DNA from: JACJXF01 sp038316435
GTDB lineage: Bacteria > Bacteroidota > Bacteroidia > Bacteroidales > GCA-2748055
Assembly (NCBI GenBank): GCA_038316435.1
Contig: JBBQAQ010000020.1
Location: forward strand, 1 to 64,000
Length of the DNA: 64,000 nt
Direction: 5' to 3'
Shown: positions 43,897 through 52,466 of the stretch, in pieces
Position numbering within the stretch: position 1 is the stretch's first letter
Layout of the letters: each line of letters begins with the position of its first letter
The notes under the pieces: generated by a model
The model's input: the letters and a program-made list of their open reading frames with translations, nothing else
The model's database searches: none
Told to the model about the DNA's origin: nothing
Translations under genes and position numbers: made by a program

Positions 43897-45453
43897 TTAT
43901 AACGGGATATTTCCGTGTTTCCTTGACGGAACGTTTACGTGTTTGTTTTCCAATGCTTCAAAAGCGGAAATCAGTTTCTTACGTGTTATTGATGGATCAA
44001 TTACCTCATCTATAAACCCTTTTTCATCGGCAATATAGGGGTTGGCAATTTCGTTTCGGTATTTGGCAGCCAATTCTTTTCTTAGCTTGGCAGGATCTTC
44101 GGATTCAGAAAGTTCTTTCCTGTAGAGAATTGCAACAGCGCCTTCAGGTCCCATTACTGCTATTTCTGCTGTTGGCCATGCAAAATTAAAGTCTCCTCCG
44201 AGATTTTTACTGTTCATTACGCAATACGCCCCACCGTATGCTTTTCTGAGAATGCAAGTAATTCGGGGAACAGTGGCATCTGCAAAAGCGTAAAGAAGTT
44301 TTGCGCCGTGCCTGATAATCCCGCTATGTTCCTGATCAACGCCTGGTAAAAAGCCCGGCACATCTTCAAGAGCAAGTAATGGTATATTAAATGAATCACA
44401 GAACCTAACAAAGCGGGCAGCCTTCATTGAAGAGTTAATGTCGAGCGTTCCTGCAAGTACTTTAGGCTGATTTGCAACAACCCCAATAGTTTTACCTTCC
44501 AATCGGGCAAATCCAATTACAATATTCTGTGCGAATAATTCGGAAATTTCATAAAAACTTCCCTTATCAAATATAAGATTGATAACATCTTTTACATCAT
44601 AAGGCTTATTGGCATCATCAGGAACTACATCCCGAAGCTTAACTTCAATATCTTTCTGAGGTTCGGGCAAAGCTACAAATGGAGAGTTTTCCAAATTGTT
44701 GGAAGGCAGATAGGATAATAACTTTCTGACTCCAAGCAAAGTGTTCTCCTCATCTTCGTAAATCATATTAGCAACACCGCTTTTTCGTGCATGCACTTCA
44801 GCTCCGCCAAGATCTTCAAAACTTACATCTTCATTCAATACTTCTTTTACAACATTTGGGCCGGTCACAAACATATGACTGGTTTTGTTGATCATAAAGA
44901 TGAAGTCTGTAATAGATGGTGAATATACTGCTCCACCTGCAGCAGGACCCATGATAACCGATATTTGAGGAATAACTCCGGAAGATTGTACATTTCTGAA
45001 GAAAATCCCAGCATATCCTGCAAGCGATGCTACACCTTCCTGTATTCTTGCACCTCCGGAATCAATGAGGCCTATAATTGGAGCGCCCATTTTAAGCGCC
45101 ATATTCTGTATTTTTATGATCTTAGCCGCATGAACTGCACCCAAAGATCCTCCCATAACATTAAAATCCTGTGCGAAAGCGAATGCTAATCGCCCACTAA
45201 TCTTCCCATGGCCAATAATAACGCCATCGCCATAGCTGTGTGTCATTCTGCCAAAACCTTTCTCAATAGCAGCGGGAGTTACAAATGCGTCAATTTCTTC
45301 GAAAGTTCCTTTATCAAACAAAATCTGGATACGTTCATATGCCAGTAATTTTCCCTTGGAATGTTGTTTTTCGGCTGCTTCAGGGTTGTTTTGCTTATCG
45401 TATTTATGCTGACGATCGAGGAATTTGGTGAAATTTCTTCCGTTTATATCCAT
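43897..45453 (-). CDS. Acyl-CoA carboxyltransferase beta subunit
   Basis: A 518-residue carboxyltransferase of the PccB family, first in a three-gene operon. GLIDSGGARIQEG, GPAAGGAVYSPSITDF, EDVPGFLPGVDQEH and ILRKAYGGAYCVMNS are visible. The acyl substrate (acetyl-, propionyl- or branched) cannot be told from motifs. A TACATTTG -7 box lies about 125 bases upstream. Confidence 0.92.
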   Translation of the reverse strand: MDINGRNFTKFLDRQHKYDKQNNPEAAEKQHSKGKLLAYERIQILFDKGTFEEIDAFVTPAAIEKGFGRMTHSYGDGVIIGHGKISGRLAFAFAQDFNVMGGSLGAVHAAKIIKIQNMALKMGAPIIGLIDSGGARIQEGVASLAGYAGIFFRNVQSSGVIPQISVIMGPAAGGAVYSPSITDFIFMINKTSHMFVTGPNVVKEVLNEDVSFEDLGGAEVHARKSGVANMIYEDEENTLLGVRKLLSYLPSNNLENSPFVALPEPQKDIEVKLRDVVPDDANKPYDVKDVINLIFDKGSFYEISELFAQNIVIGFARLEGKTIGVVANQPKVLAGTLDINSSMKAARFVRFCDSFNIPLLALEDVPGFLPGVDQEHSGIIRHGAKLLYAFADATVPRITCILRKAYGGAYCVMNSKNLGGDFNFAWPTAEIAVMGPEGAVAILYRKELSESEDPAKLRKELAAKYRNEIANPYIADEKGFIDEVIDPSITRKKLISAFEALENKHVNVPSRKHGNIPL

Positions 45454-45575
45454 ATTTTTATGGTTTCGATTAACCTAAGTCTGATAAAATTATTGAACAA
45501 ATTAATTCTTTAAATTTTCATGCTGGTTTAACGTTAACCGCAAAACATGACAAAAGTCAATCTTTTTTAACCCTG

Positions 45576-45583
45576 CAAATGTA
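45576..45583 (-). promoter_or_regulatory. -7 box of the acyl-CoA carboxylase operon
   Basis: TACATTTG on the minus strand, an exact consensus match, gives a leader of about 115 bases. The stretch 45584-45996 between this and the hairpin has no gene I can support. Confidence 0.4.
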
Positions 45584-45996
45584 AGAATAAAATTAAATTT
45601 TAGAATTTCTATTGTAATTAATCTTTGCTAAGTGGGCTATCTGTCTGTATTTCTGTAATTTGCAAGGATGAGATTTTCCGACCGAAGTCATATTTCAAAG
45701 ACATTTTTATTGGCAATAATCTGAAAGTCAACTTTATAAATAATTAACTTTTTTTGTGTAATCTGTAAGTGGCTATGAGTCAAAAAGTTTAGGGCGCTTT
45801 GGATCAGGGTCAGTAACAATTCTTAACCTTAAATTCATAATTATTTTCCTAAAATACTATTTATGGTTACCAAAAATGCATCAATTAAACATAAAAACCC
45901 GTGTATTGTTTTGGAATGAAATCGAAATGGCAATCTTTTAATTGTTTGAATCCATTTCTATCCCTTTCAACAGGGATATCATTGAACATTTTATGG

Positions 45997-46064
45997 ATTT
46001 TTTGGGCTCGCAGGCTAAAAACAACACAGGACAGATTCTCATCTGTCCTGCGAGCCCAAAAAAT
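45997..46064. repeat. 18-bp perfect inverted repeat enclosing a second hairpin
   Basis: ATTTTTTGGGCTCGCAGG (45997-46014) and its exact complement (46047-46064) enclose a second stem, CAGGACAGA/TCTGTCCTG (46027-46050). The two stems share the bases CCTG at 46047-46050, so both cannot form fully at once. Confidence 0.7.
46017..46050 (-). terminator. Terminator of ssb
   Basis: On the minus strand the stem CAGGACAGA/TCTGTCCTG, with loop TGAGAA, is followed by TGTTGTTTTTAG, about 60 bases after the ssb stop. Confidence 0.65.
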
Positions 46065-46109
46065 AAACGAATAACCCCCAATCAACTATCGGATTCAGAA
46101 ACCTAATAG

Positions 46110-46457
46110 TTATGCCTTTTCGTTTCTCGAAGAGAGAAACATAAAATTGTCACAGATTATTTCTGTTGAGTAGCGTTTTACTCCTTCTTTATCGTCATAA
46201 CTTGTAGTCTGGATTTTTCCCTCTACATAAAGAGTGTCGCCTTTTTTGACGTGATTCTTAACAGCGTCAGCACGTTTGTTGAAAACAGTAATTCTGTGCC
46301 ACTCGGTTTTTTTTATCTCCTTGCCTTCTTTATCGGTATATTCCTCGTTAGTAGCTAAAGGAAAATGTGCAATCATGAGCTTGTTTTCCGATTGGTTGAA
46401 GCGTGGAGCTTCGCCTACGTTCCCTACCAGGGTAACTTTATTAATGCCATTTTTCAT
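46110..46457 (-). CDS. ssb: Single-stranded DNA-binding protein, short form
   Basis: A 115-residue OB-fold protein: NKVTLVGNVGEAPRF, FPLATNEEY, TEWHRITVF and VEGKIQTTSYDDKEG are standard SSB phrases. It ends at the last strand (IICDNFMFLSSRNEKA) and lacks both the flexible linker and the acidic Asp/Pro/Phe tip that recruits replication proteins. The next codons after the stop do not restore a tail. It may be an accessory SSB, with the main one elsewhere. Confidence 0.93.
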   Translation of the reverse strand: MKNGINKVTLVGNVGEAPRFNQSENKLMIAHFPLATNEEYTDKEGKEIKKTEWHRITVFNKRADAVKNHVKKGDTLYVEGKIQTTSYDDKEGVKRYSTEIICDNFMFLSSRNEKA

Positions 46458-46680
46458 AAGGTGTAGAATTAACAGTTAGTTTTTATATCTACTCCTTAAT
46501 GTGACCACATTAAAAAAATCAGCATCAAATCGAAAAAAAATTACGAAAATCAATAAAAAAATATTGCTTTCTTCGTATCTGACTGAATTTCAGATAAATA
46601 AAAATGTCCGGTGAATATAGAATTTTGTTTTGGGAAGCGAACTTCAAAGTTCTTCTAAAAAAAGCCTCATGGAAAACGGA

Positions 46681-47445
46681 TTATTTAAGCTTTCTAAGAA
46701 TTTTTTTAGCTCGTGGTGAGAAAAATCCTGAATCGGCAACTATATCATTTAGTATTGCCTTTGCAGTAGTATTATTTTTGGTCTTTATATAACACATTGA
46801 TAGATACCATTTTGCATACTCCTGAAAATAATTGTATGGTTGATCGATAACAAACTCAAACGAGTTAATTGCGTTTTCAATCTCATTGAGGTAAATTAAA
46901 CACAAGCCATTATAGAATTGAGCCTCAACATTTTTGGAGTCTTTACGAAGAATGCTATTTAAGATTTGCGAGGCATCAGAAAAGTTGCTGCCTCTATAAA
47001 ACTTTATAGCCTGTTGAATAGCTCTGCCTTCTTGCACATCAGTAGATGAACTCCTTAGAGTAATTCCGGGATTGTAAATAGTGAGATTTTTATTAAAAAT
47101 GGAATCGTTGGACTCTTTTCTGAAAGCCATGAAATAAACCCCAAGGAAAAGAAGAATTATTCCTATTCCAGAAAACTGAATATACTTCCATTTTTTGGTT
47201 TTGCGAACTAAAGTCGCACTTTCATCATCCTTAAAAGATTTGATTTTATAGACTCTATATGCATCATCCAGTTTTTTCCTAAATCTCTCCTCATCTTTTG
47301 ATAAAATAGCGCCTTCAAGAGAACGATGAAGGTCGAGTTCTTGCATTAATTCAGGATCTTTCTGTAAATCAGCCTTGAAGCTCTTCAATTCATCCTCCGT
47401 CATTTCACCATCTAGGTACCTTTGTATCCTGTCGATATGCCTCAT
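46681..47445 (-). CDS. Membrane TPR protein, putative anti-sigma partner
   Basis: A 254-residue single-pass membrane protein. The cytoplasmic part (1-92) starts HIDRIQRYLDGEMTEDELKSF, a helical region like the N-termini of zinc-less anti-sigma factors. One helix (about 93-112, FSGIGIILLFLGVYFMAF) follows, then a periplasmic domain with TPR-like helices (about 145-250; AQFYNGLCLIYLNEIENAI). The start lies 41 bases inside the sigma gene, so they are coupled. That, and the domain order, suggest it binds the sigma factor and responds to an envelope signal. I see no His/Cys zinc site. The function is inferred. Confidence 0.7.
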   Translation of the reverse strand: MRHIDRIQRYLDGEMTEDELKSFKADLQKDPELMQELDLHRSLEGAILSKDEERFRKKLDDAYRVYKIKSFKDDESATLVRKTKKWKYIQFSGIGIILLFLGVYFMAFRKESNDSIFNKNLTIYNPGITLRSSSTDVQEGRAIQQAIKFYRGSNFSDASQILNSILRKDSKNVEAQFYNGLCLIYLNEIENAINSFEFVIDQPYNYFQEYAKWYLSMCYIKTKNNTTAKAILNDIVADSGFFSPRAKKILRKLK

Positions 47446-48010
47446 TCTTTAATTCTTTGAATCGTGGATTGTTCCAAATTGCTTTAACTAATCGTTCCTT
47501 GCAGGAGGTTTTTCGGTTTCGCGTGTACTGGTCGCTTGTGAAGCCCATCAATGCTGTCACTCGTTCCAGTGGAGTATCATTCACAAATAAACTCAGAATT
47601 TTTTTACAGTCTTCATTTAATTCCGAAAAGTGATCTAATATCAACTTTCGCTTCTCCAGTTTAATATAGTCTTCAATAAAATCAATTTCATCCTGATAAA
47701 ATTCCTCTGAATCAATTCTGGTTCCGAAGTATTTTCTCTTTCTCGACAACTCCTTGTACCATAGAAAACGTACTACCATATTTAAGTAGGTTCCAAAGGA
47801 ATATTTCAGAAAAAATGTGTTATTTCTGATTTTCATATATATCAGTAAAAGCGCATCCTGAAATATATCTTCAGCATCGTAAATATTGCCGGAATTCGTC
47901 ATTATATAATACCTTACTCCAGGGAAATAGTCTCTATAAATATCGAGTAATGCCTTTTTATCTTCCCTTTTAATGGAATCAATAATAGTGGAAGATTGCG
48001 TATCACTCAT
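47405..48010 (-). CDS. ECF-type RNA polymerase sigma factor
   Basis: A 201-residue sigma-70-family protein, clearly distinct from the one at 27.5 kb. Region 2 has NIYDAEDIFQDALLLIYMKI and LNMVVRFLWYKELSRKRK. Region 4 is DTPLERVTALMGFTSDQYTRNRK with an unusual end rich in Arg/Lys/Cys (TSCKERLVKAI). It overlaps the membrane TPR gene by 41 bases. The pair probably forms a sigma/anti-sigma unit. Confidence 0.87.
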   Translation of the reverse strand: MSDTQSSTIIDSIKREDKKALLDIYRDYFPGVRYYIMTNSGNIYDAEDIFQDALLLIYMKIRNNTFFLKYSFGTYLNMVVRFLWYKELSRKRKYFGTRIDSEEFYQDEIDFIEDYIKLEKRKLILDHFSELNEDCKKILSLFVNDTPLERVTALMGFTSDQYTRNRKTSCKERLVKAIWNNPRFKELKNEAYRQDTKVPRW

Positions 48011-48078
48011 TGCTTTATACTATAGATTTTAATGTGACGAAAGTATAAATAATTCAGAATATCCTACGATTTACTACT

Positions 48079-50949
48079 TCATTTTTTATACATTTCAATT
48101 GGAGCACACGAACAAACTAGATTCCTGTCGCCAAATGCATCATCAAGTCTTGCCACTGAGGGCCAGAACTTATTTTCAATTATCCATTCCAGGGGATATG
48201 CCGCTTTATGCCTGAGATATGCGTGATTCCAGTCATCTGAAGTTATTTCTAAAGCTGTGTGTGGAGCATTTTTAAGGACATTGTCTAACTTATCTGCCTT
48301 ACCACTTCCAACTTCATTTATTTCTTCAAGGATAGAATTCATCGACTGAATAAACCGGTCAAGTTCAGCTTTCGATTCGCTTTCAGTAGGTTCAATCATT
48401 AAAGTTCCGTGTACGGGGAATGACAATGTAGGGGCATGAAACCCATAGTCCATAAGCCTTTTGGCGATATCTGTTTCCGAAATTCCTGCAGATGGCTTAA
48501 AACTTCTGCAATCCAGAATCATCTCATGTGCAACCCGGCCATTCTCATTGGTATAGAGAATCTGAAAGTGCGATTTCAGGCATGAAGCGAGGTAGTTAGC
48601 ATTTAGAATAGCAACTTTTGTAGCCATGGTAAGACCTTCACTACCTAGCATTTTAATATATGCATGGGAAATGGTTAATATGCTCGCGCTTCCATAAGGT
48701 GCAGCTGAGACAGCCTGAATACCATTAACTCCGCCTGTTGCAAGAACAGGGTGCGATGGAAGAAATTCAACCAGATGTGAGGCAACTGCTATCGGGCCTA
48801 CTCCCGGACCACCTCCGCCGTGAGGAATTGCAAAGGTTTTATGCAGATTCAAATGGCAAACATCGGCACCAATTAGCGCCGGGTTGGTAAGCCCTACCTG
48901 TGCGTTCATGTTTGCTCCGTCCATATAAACCTGGCCGCCTCTCTCATGAATAATTTCAATCATTCGCTTAACCGACTCTTCAAAAACTCCATGAGTGGAT
49001 GGATAAGTAATCATGAATCCCGAAAGATTGTCTTTATGCAGGTCGGCCAGATTTTTTAACGAATCCAGATTAACGTTGCCTTTTTCATCACATTCTACCA
49101 CTACTACTTCCATACCGGCCATTACAGCACTTGCAGGATTGGTTCCGTGAGCTGATGCAGGTATCAGGACAATATTTCTATGCGAATCTCCTCGGCTTAT
49201 ATGATATGCCCTGATAACCATCAAACCTGCATACTCCCCTGCCGCACCAGAATTAGGCTGGAAGGAAATTGCATCAAAGCCAGTAATCTCTTTAAGGTCA
49301 TTTCCTAGTTCATTAAAGAGTTGTTGATATCCCTCAACCTGATCAATTGGAACAAAGGGATGAATTGTAGAGAACTCAGGCCATAGAAACGCCATCATCT
49401 CTGAAGCCGCATTAAGTTTCATAGTGCATGAACCAAGGGAAATCATTGAATGTGTAAGCGAAAAATCTTTCCTTTCCAGCATCTTGATGTACCTCATCAG
49501 CTCAGTTTCTGAGCGGTATTTATGAAAAACTTCCGCACTCAGGAATCCTGATTTTCTAACCAAATCCTTTGGAATCTGAAAATTGCGGTCAAGTTTTTGA
49601 ATTGGCTCATATTTGCGTTTTACAACTCTTGCAAATACATCGAGAATTTCATTAAGTTCCTCCATGCTGAGGGTTTCATCAAGACTCAAAGAAACGAGCT
49701 TATCTGAAGGGAAATAAAAATTCATTTCTTTTTCAATGGCAATTTTCCTGACTTCTTCAGCGCTGATTCCCGCCGGCATCTCAATGTTCAGAGTATCGAA
49801 ATAATTTGAATTTTTCAGTTTATACCCTAAACTATTTAATTTCTCAGCTAAAGTCTTGGTTGCTAAATGGATGTTTGTTGCAATTCGTGTAAGCCCTTCC
49901 TGACCGTGATAAACTGCATACATCCCAGCCATATTTGCCAGAAGTGCCTGCGCAGTGCAGATATTTGAAGTTGCTTTTTCACGTTTTATATGCTGTTCCC
50001 TTGTTTGCAGTGCCATGCGAAGCGCGGGTTTCCCATGTCTGTCGACAGAAATTCCAATAATACGACCAGGCATATTTCTTTTAAACTTGTCTTTGCATGC
50101 AAAATAGGCAGCATGAGGGCCACCGTAACCGAGTGGAATACCAAAACGTTGTGTGGAGCCAACGACGATGTCTGCATCCCATTCTCCCGGAGGACATAGT
50201 AAAACCAGACTCATCAGGTCAGCTGCAACGGTAATTAATATTTCTTTGGAATGCGCTGCATCAACAAACTTGCGGTAATCGTGAATTTCTCCCTTTGAAT
50301 CGGGATATTGAATAAATGCGCCAAAAAATCCCCCGGTAAAAGAAAAAGTGGAATAATCGCCCTGTACGATCTCTATTCCAAGTGGCAGCGCCCTGGTTTG
50401 CATAACTGCTAAAGTTTGCGGGAAAATATTATGATCAGCAAAAAATTTCGATTTTCCTTCTTTTACTGCTTCGCGGGATCTGCAGTTGAACATCATAACC
50501 ATTGCTTCAGCTGCGGCTGTGGCCTCATCGAGCAAGGATGCGTTTGCAATTTCCATCCCGGTAAGATCCATTACCATAGTTTGGAAATTTAGAAGGGCGG
50601 TTAATCTTCCTTGGGAAATCTCAGCCTGGTAAGGAGTATAAGAAGTATACCAGGAAGGATTTTCGAGAATATTCCTTTGAATTACCGGTAAGCTTATTGT
50701 GTTATAATATCCTACTCCAATAAAGCTGCGGAATAGCTTATTTTTTTTACCAATTTCCCTTATTTTATGGAGATATTCGTATTCACTAATCCCGGCTGCC
50801 AGGCGCAGCGGCTTTTCCATACGTATGGATGCCGGAATGGTCTGACTGATCAACTCATCCAGTGAATTAGCCCCGGATTTCTTCAACATAAGCTGAATAT
50901 CTGATTCTGACGGGCCATTATGACGATTGATAAAATTATCTGAAATCAT
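48079..50949 (-). CDS. gcvP: Glycine dehydrogenase (decarboxylating), P protein
   Basis: A 956-residue PLP enzyme that decarboxylates glycine in the glycine cleavage system. It is the full-length homodimeric form with two aminotransferase-like halves. N-terminal FINRHNGPSESDIQLML and SFIGVGYYNT are conserved. The PLP lysine lies in HLNLHKTFAIPHGGGGPGVG, near residue 700. The companion gcvT and gcvH are not next to it. A TACTTTTG -7 box lies 42 bases upstream. I see no glycine riboswitch in the short leader. Confidence 0.96.
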   Translation of the reverse strand: MISDNFINRHNGPSESDIQLMLKKSGANSLDELISQTIPASIRMEKPLRLAAGISEYEYLHKIREIGKKNKLFRSFIGVGYYNTISLPVIQRNILENPSWYTSYTPYQAEISQGRLTALLNFQTMVMDLTGMEIANASLLDEATAAAEAMVMMFNCRSREAVKEGKSKFFADHNIFPQTLAVMQTRALPLGIEIVQGDYSTFSFTGGFFGAFIQYPDSKGEIHDYRKFVDAAHSKEILITVAADLMSLVLLCPPGEWDADIVVGSTQRFGIPLGYGGPHAAYFACKDKFKRNMPGRIIGISVDRHGKPALRMALQTREQHIKREKATSNICTAQALLANMAGMYAVYHGQEGLTRIATNIHLATKTLAEKLNSLGYKLKNSNYFDTLNIEMPAGISAEEVRKIAIEKEMNFYFPSDKLVSLSLDETLSMEELNEILDVFARVVKRKYEPIQKLDRNFQIPKDLVRKSGFLSAEVFHKYRSETELMRYIKMLERKDFSLTHSMISLGSCTMKLNAASEMMAFLWPEFSTIHPFVPIDQVEGYQQLFNELGNDLKEITGFDAISFQPNSGAAGEYAGLMVIRAYHISRGDSHRNIVLIPASAHGTNPASAVMAGMEVVVVECDEKGNVNLDSLKNLADLHKDNLSGFMITYPSTHGVFEESVKRMIEIIHERGGQVYMDGANMNAQVGLTNPALIGADVCHLNLHKTFAIPHGGGGPGVGPIAVASHLVEFLPSHPVLATGGVNGIQAVSAAPYGSASILTISHAYIKMLGSEGLTMATKVAILNANYLASCLKSHFQILYTNENGRVAHEMILDCRSFKPSAGISETDIAKRLMDYGFHAPTLSFPVHGTLMIEPTESESKAELDRFIQSMNSILEEINEVGSGKADKLDNVLKNAPHTALEITSDDWNHAYLRHKAAYPLEWIIENKFWPSVARLDDAFGDRNLVCSCAPIEMYKK

Positions 50950-50990
50950 GATATGTAGTTATAAGTATATTTTTTTCATTAAAGACAGTG

Positions 50991-50998
50991 CAAAAGTA
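50991..50998 (-). promoter_or_regulatory. -7 box of gcvP
   Basis: TACTTTTG on the minus strand matches TAnnTTTG, 42 bases before the gcvP ATG. Confidence 0.45.
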
Positions 50999-51035
50999 CA
51001 ATCTAAGATTAAGAGCCTGATTTACCCGGATATGT

Positions 51036-51683
51036 TTAAGAACTCCTGTTTAAAAAAGGATTATGATCTGCTTCTGTGCCAACATTTGTCTCAGATCCGT
51101 GTCCGGGGAAAACTCTGGTCTCCCTCGGTAAAACCAATATTTTTGTTTGAATACTATTGATTAGCTTTCCGAAATCTCCCCCGGGAAGATCAGTGCGACC
51201 AATACTCCCGGAAAAAAGAACATCACCCGTTATCAAAAGTTTTTCATTTTCCATGTAAAAGATTAACGAACCCGGCGAATGGCCAGGCGTATGCCAGATT
51301 TTTATTTCGGAATTGCCAAAAGGGAATACCTGTCCATCACTTAACCATGATCTGGGTTCCGGAGGTAGTTCTATGGAAAAACCAAATGTTTTGCCATGAA
51401 CCTGAGCACTTTCCAGAAGAGGAAGGTCGGCTGAATGCATAAACAGTCCAATGTCGTATTTCTCGCAAACCCGCTTACTGCCTGTCAAATGGTCAACATG
51501 TCCGTGAGTATTCAGAACGGCTTTTGGTTTTAATCCCTTTAGAGAGATAAACTCAAAAAGCTGGGTATATTCTTCTTCTTCATAACATGCGGCATCAACA
51601 ATAACGCAATCGCAGCTTTCGTCATAAAGGACAAATGCGTTTACCTGAAAAGGATTGAATATAAAAGTTTTTAGGTTGATCAT
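51036..51683 (-). CDS. MBL-fold hydrolase (glyoxalase II-like)
   Basis: A 215-residue metallo-beta-lactamase-fold protein. HGHVDHLTGS is the main metal motif. HTPGHSPGS and the final FPGHGSETNVGTE complete the binuclear site. Size and motif set match the YcbL/GloB-like group in Bacteroidota. The substrate is unknown; thioester hydrolysis is the usual guess. It lies 11 bases after pcm. Confidence 0.9.
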   Translation of the reverse strand: MINLKTFIFNPFQVNAFVLYDESCDCVIVDAACYEEEEYTQLFEFISLKGLKPKAVLNTHGHVDHLTGSKRVCEKYDIGLFMHSADLPLLESAQVHGKTFGFSIELPPEPRSWLSDGQVFPFGNSEIKIWHTPGHSPGSLIFYMENEKLLITGDVLFSGSIGRTDLPGGDFGKLINSIQTKILVLPRETRVFPGHGSETNVGTEADHNPFLNRSS

Positions 51684-51694
51684 AGTGTTTTTTA

Positions 51695-52339
51695 TTATCC
51701 TGCTTTTCCCTTTAACAAAGGAACAAATGCAAATGCGCCGTGTTCGGTACGTACAAAACTGCTATCTGATTCCCGTACAATTTTCACCATAGTTTGACCT
51801 GAATCACTGCCTACCGGTATTACAAGAACTCCGCCGATTTTAAGCTGGGAGAGCAATTTTTCCGGAATGACAGGTGCAGCGGCGGTTACAAGAACCTTAT
51901 CATAAGGTTTATAGGAAGGAATTCCTTCGTAACCGTCGCCGTAGAAAAAATGAGGTTTATAGCCCAGGGCATGAAGTGCAGACTGAGCTTTCTGAAAGAG
52001 ATCACGTTGACGTTCGATGGTGTATACCTTTGCTCCCATTTCAAGAAGAACAGCCGTTTGATAACCAGAGCCGGTACCTACTTCAAGAACCTTGTCGAGC
52101 GGCTTAATTTCGAGCAATGATGACTGGAAAGCAACGGTAAATGGCTGAGATATAGTTTGTCCGGATCCAATTGGAAAAGCCTGGTCGCTGTAGGAGAAAT
52201 TAATGAAACTACTGTCCATAAACAAGTGTCTGGGAACCTTGTCCATAGCAGATAGCACGCTTTCATCCACAATGCCTTTACTTCGCATCAGTTCAATAAG
52301 TTTCTTGCGCAGTCCTTTATGCCGGAAGGAATCCTCCAT
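51695..52339 (-). CDS. pcm: Protein-L-isoaspartate O-methyltransferase
   Basis: About 214 residues. It repairs damaged isoaspartyl residues by SAM-dependent methylation. Motifs are AMDKVPRHLFM, FPIGSGQTISQPFTVA, the SAM loop LEVGTGSGYQTAVL, and YDKVLVTAAAP. A longer frame begins at 52384, but a TAATTTTG promoter box lies on the complement of 52367-52374, inside that extension, so ATG 52339 (MEDSFRHKGLRKKLIEL) is preferred. Co-transcribed with the MBL gene. Confidence 0.94.
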   Translation of the reverse strand: MEDSFRHKGLRKKLIELMRSKGIVDESVLSAMDKVPRHLFMDSSFINFSYSDQAFPIGSGQTISQPFTVAFQSSLLEIKPLDKVLEVGTGSGYQTAVLLEMGAKVYTIERQRDLFQKAQSALHALGYKPHFFYGDGYEGIPSYKPYDKVLVTAAAPVIPEKLLSQLKIGGVLVIPVGSDSGQTMVKIVRESDSSFVRTEHGAFAFVPLLKGKAG

Positions 52340-52366
52340 GTTAAAATTATATGAGAAGTTTGAGTA

Positions 52367-52374
52367 CAAAATTA
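52367..52374 (-). promoter_or_regulatory. -7 box of pcm
   Basis: TAATTTTG on the minus strand lies 28 bases before the ATG at 52339 and rules out the upstream ATG at 52384. Confidence 0.5.
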
Positions 52375-52439
52375 ACTTTATCAACAGAAATAGTTGAAAA
52401 GTCTGAGATCATTTATTATCCAGATATTAACAATTGGCT

Positions 52440-52447
52440 TATGTTTG
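52440..52447 (+). promoter_or_regulatory. -7 box of the Gfo/Idh-like gene
   Basis: TATGTTTG is an exact TAnnTTTG, 19 bases before the ATG at 52467. Confidence 0.45.
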
Positions 52448-52466
52448 CAGTTATACGCCATAAATA

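Noticed and set aside
45780..45860. A 21-residue minus-strand peptide ending DPDPKRPKLFDS
   Set aside because: It looks protein-like but is too short to assign and has no promoter or neighbour that supports it.
45885..46085. 66-codon minus-strand frame downstream of ssb
   Set aside because: Most of it is the nested hairpin region, and the composition is not protein-like.
50950..51035. Possible glycine riboswitch ahead of gcvP
   Set aside because: The leader is under 50 bases from the -7 box to the ATG and has no tandem aptamer pattern.
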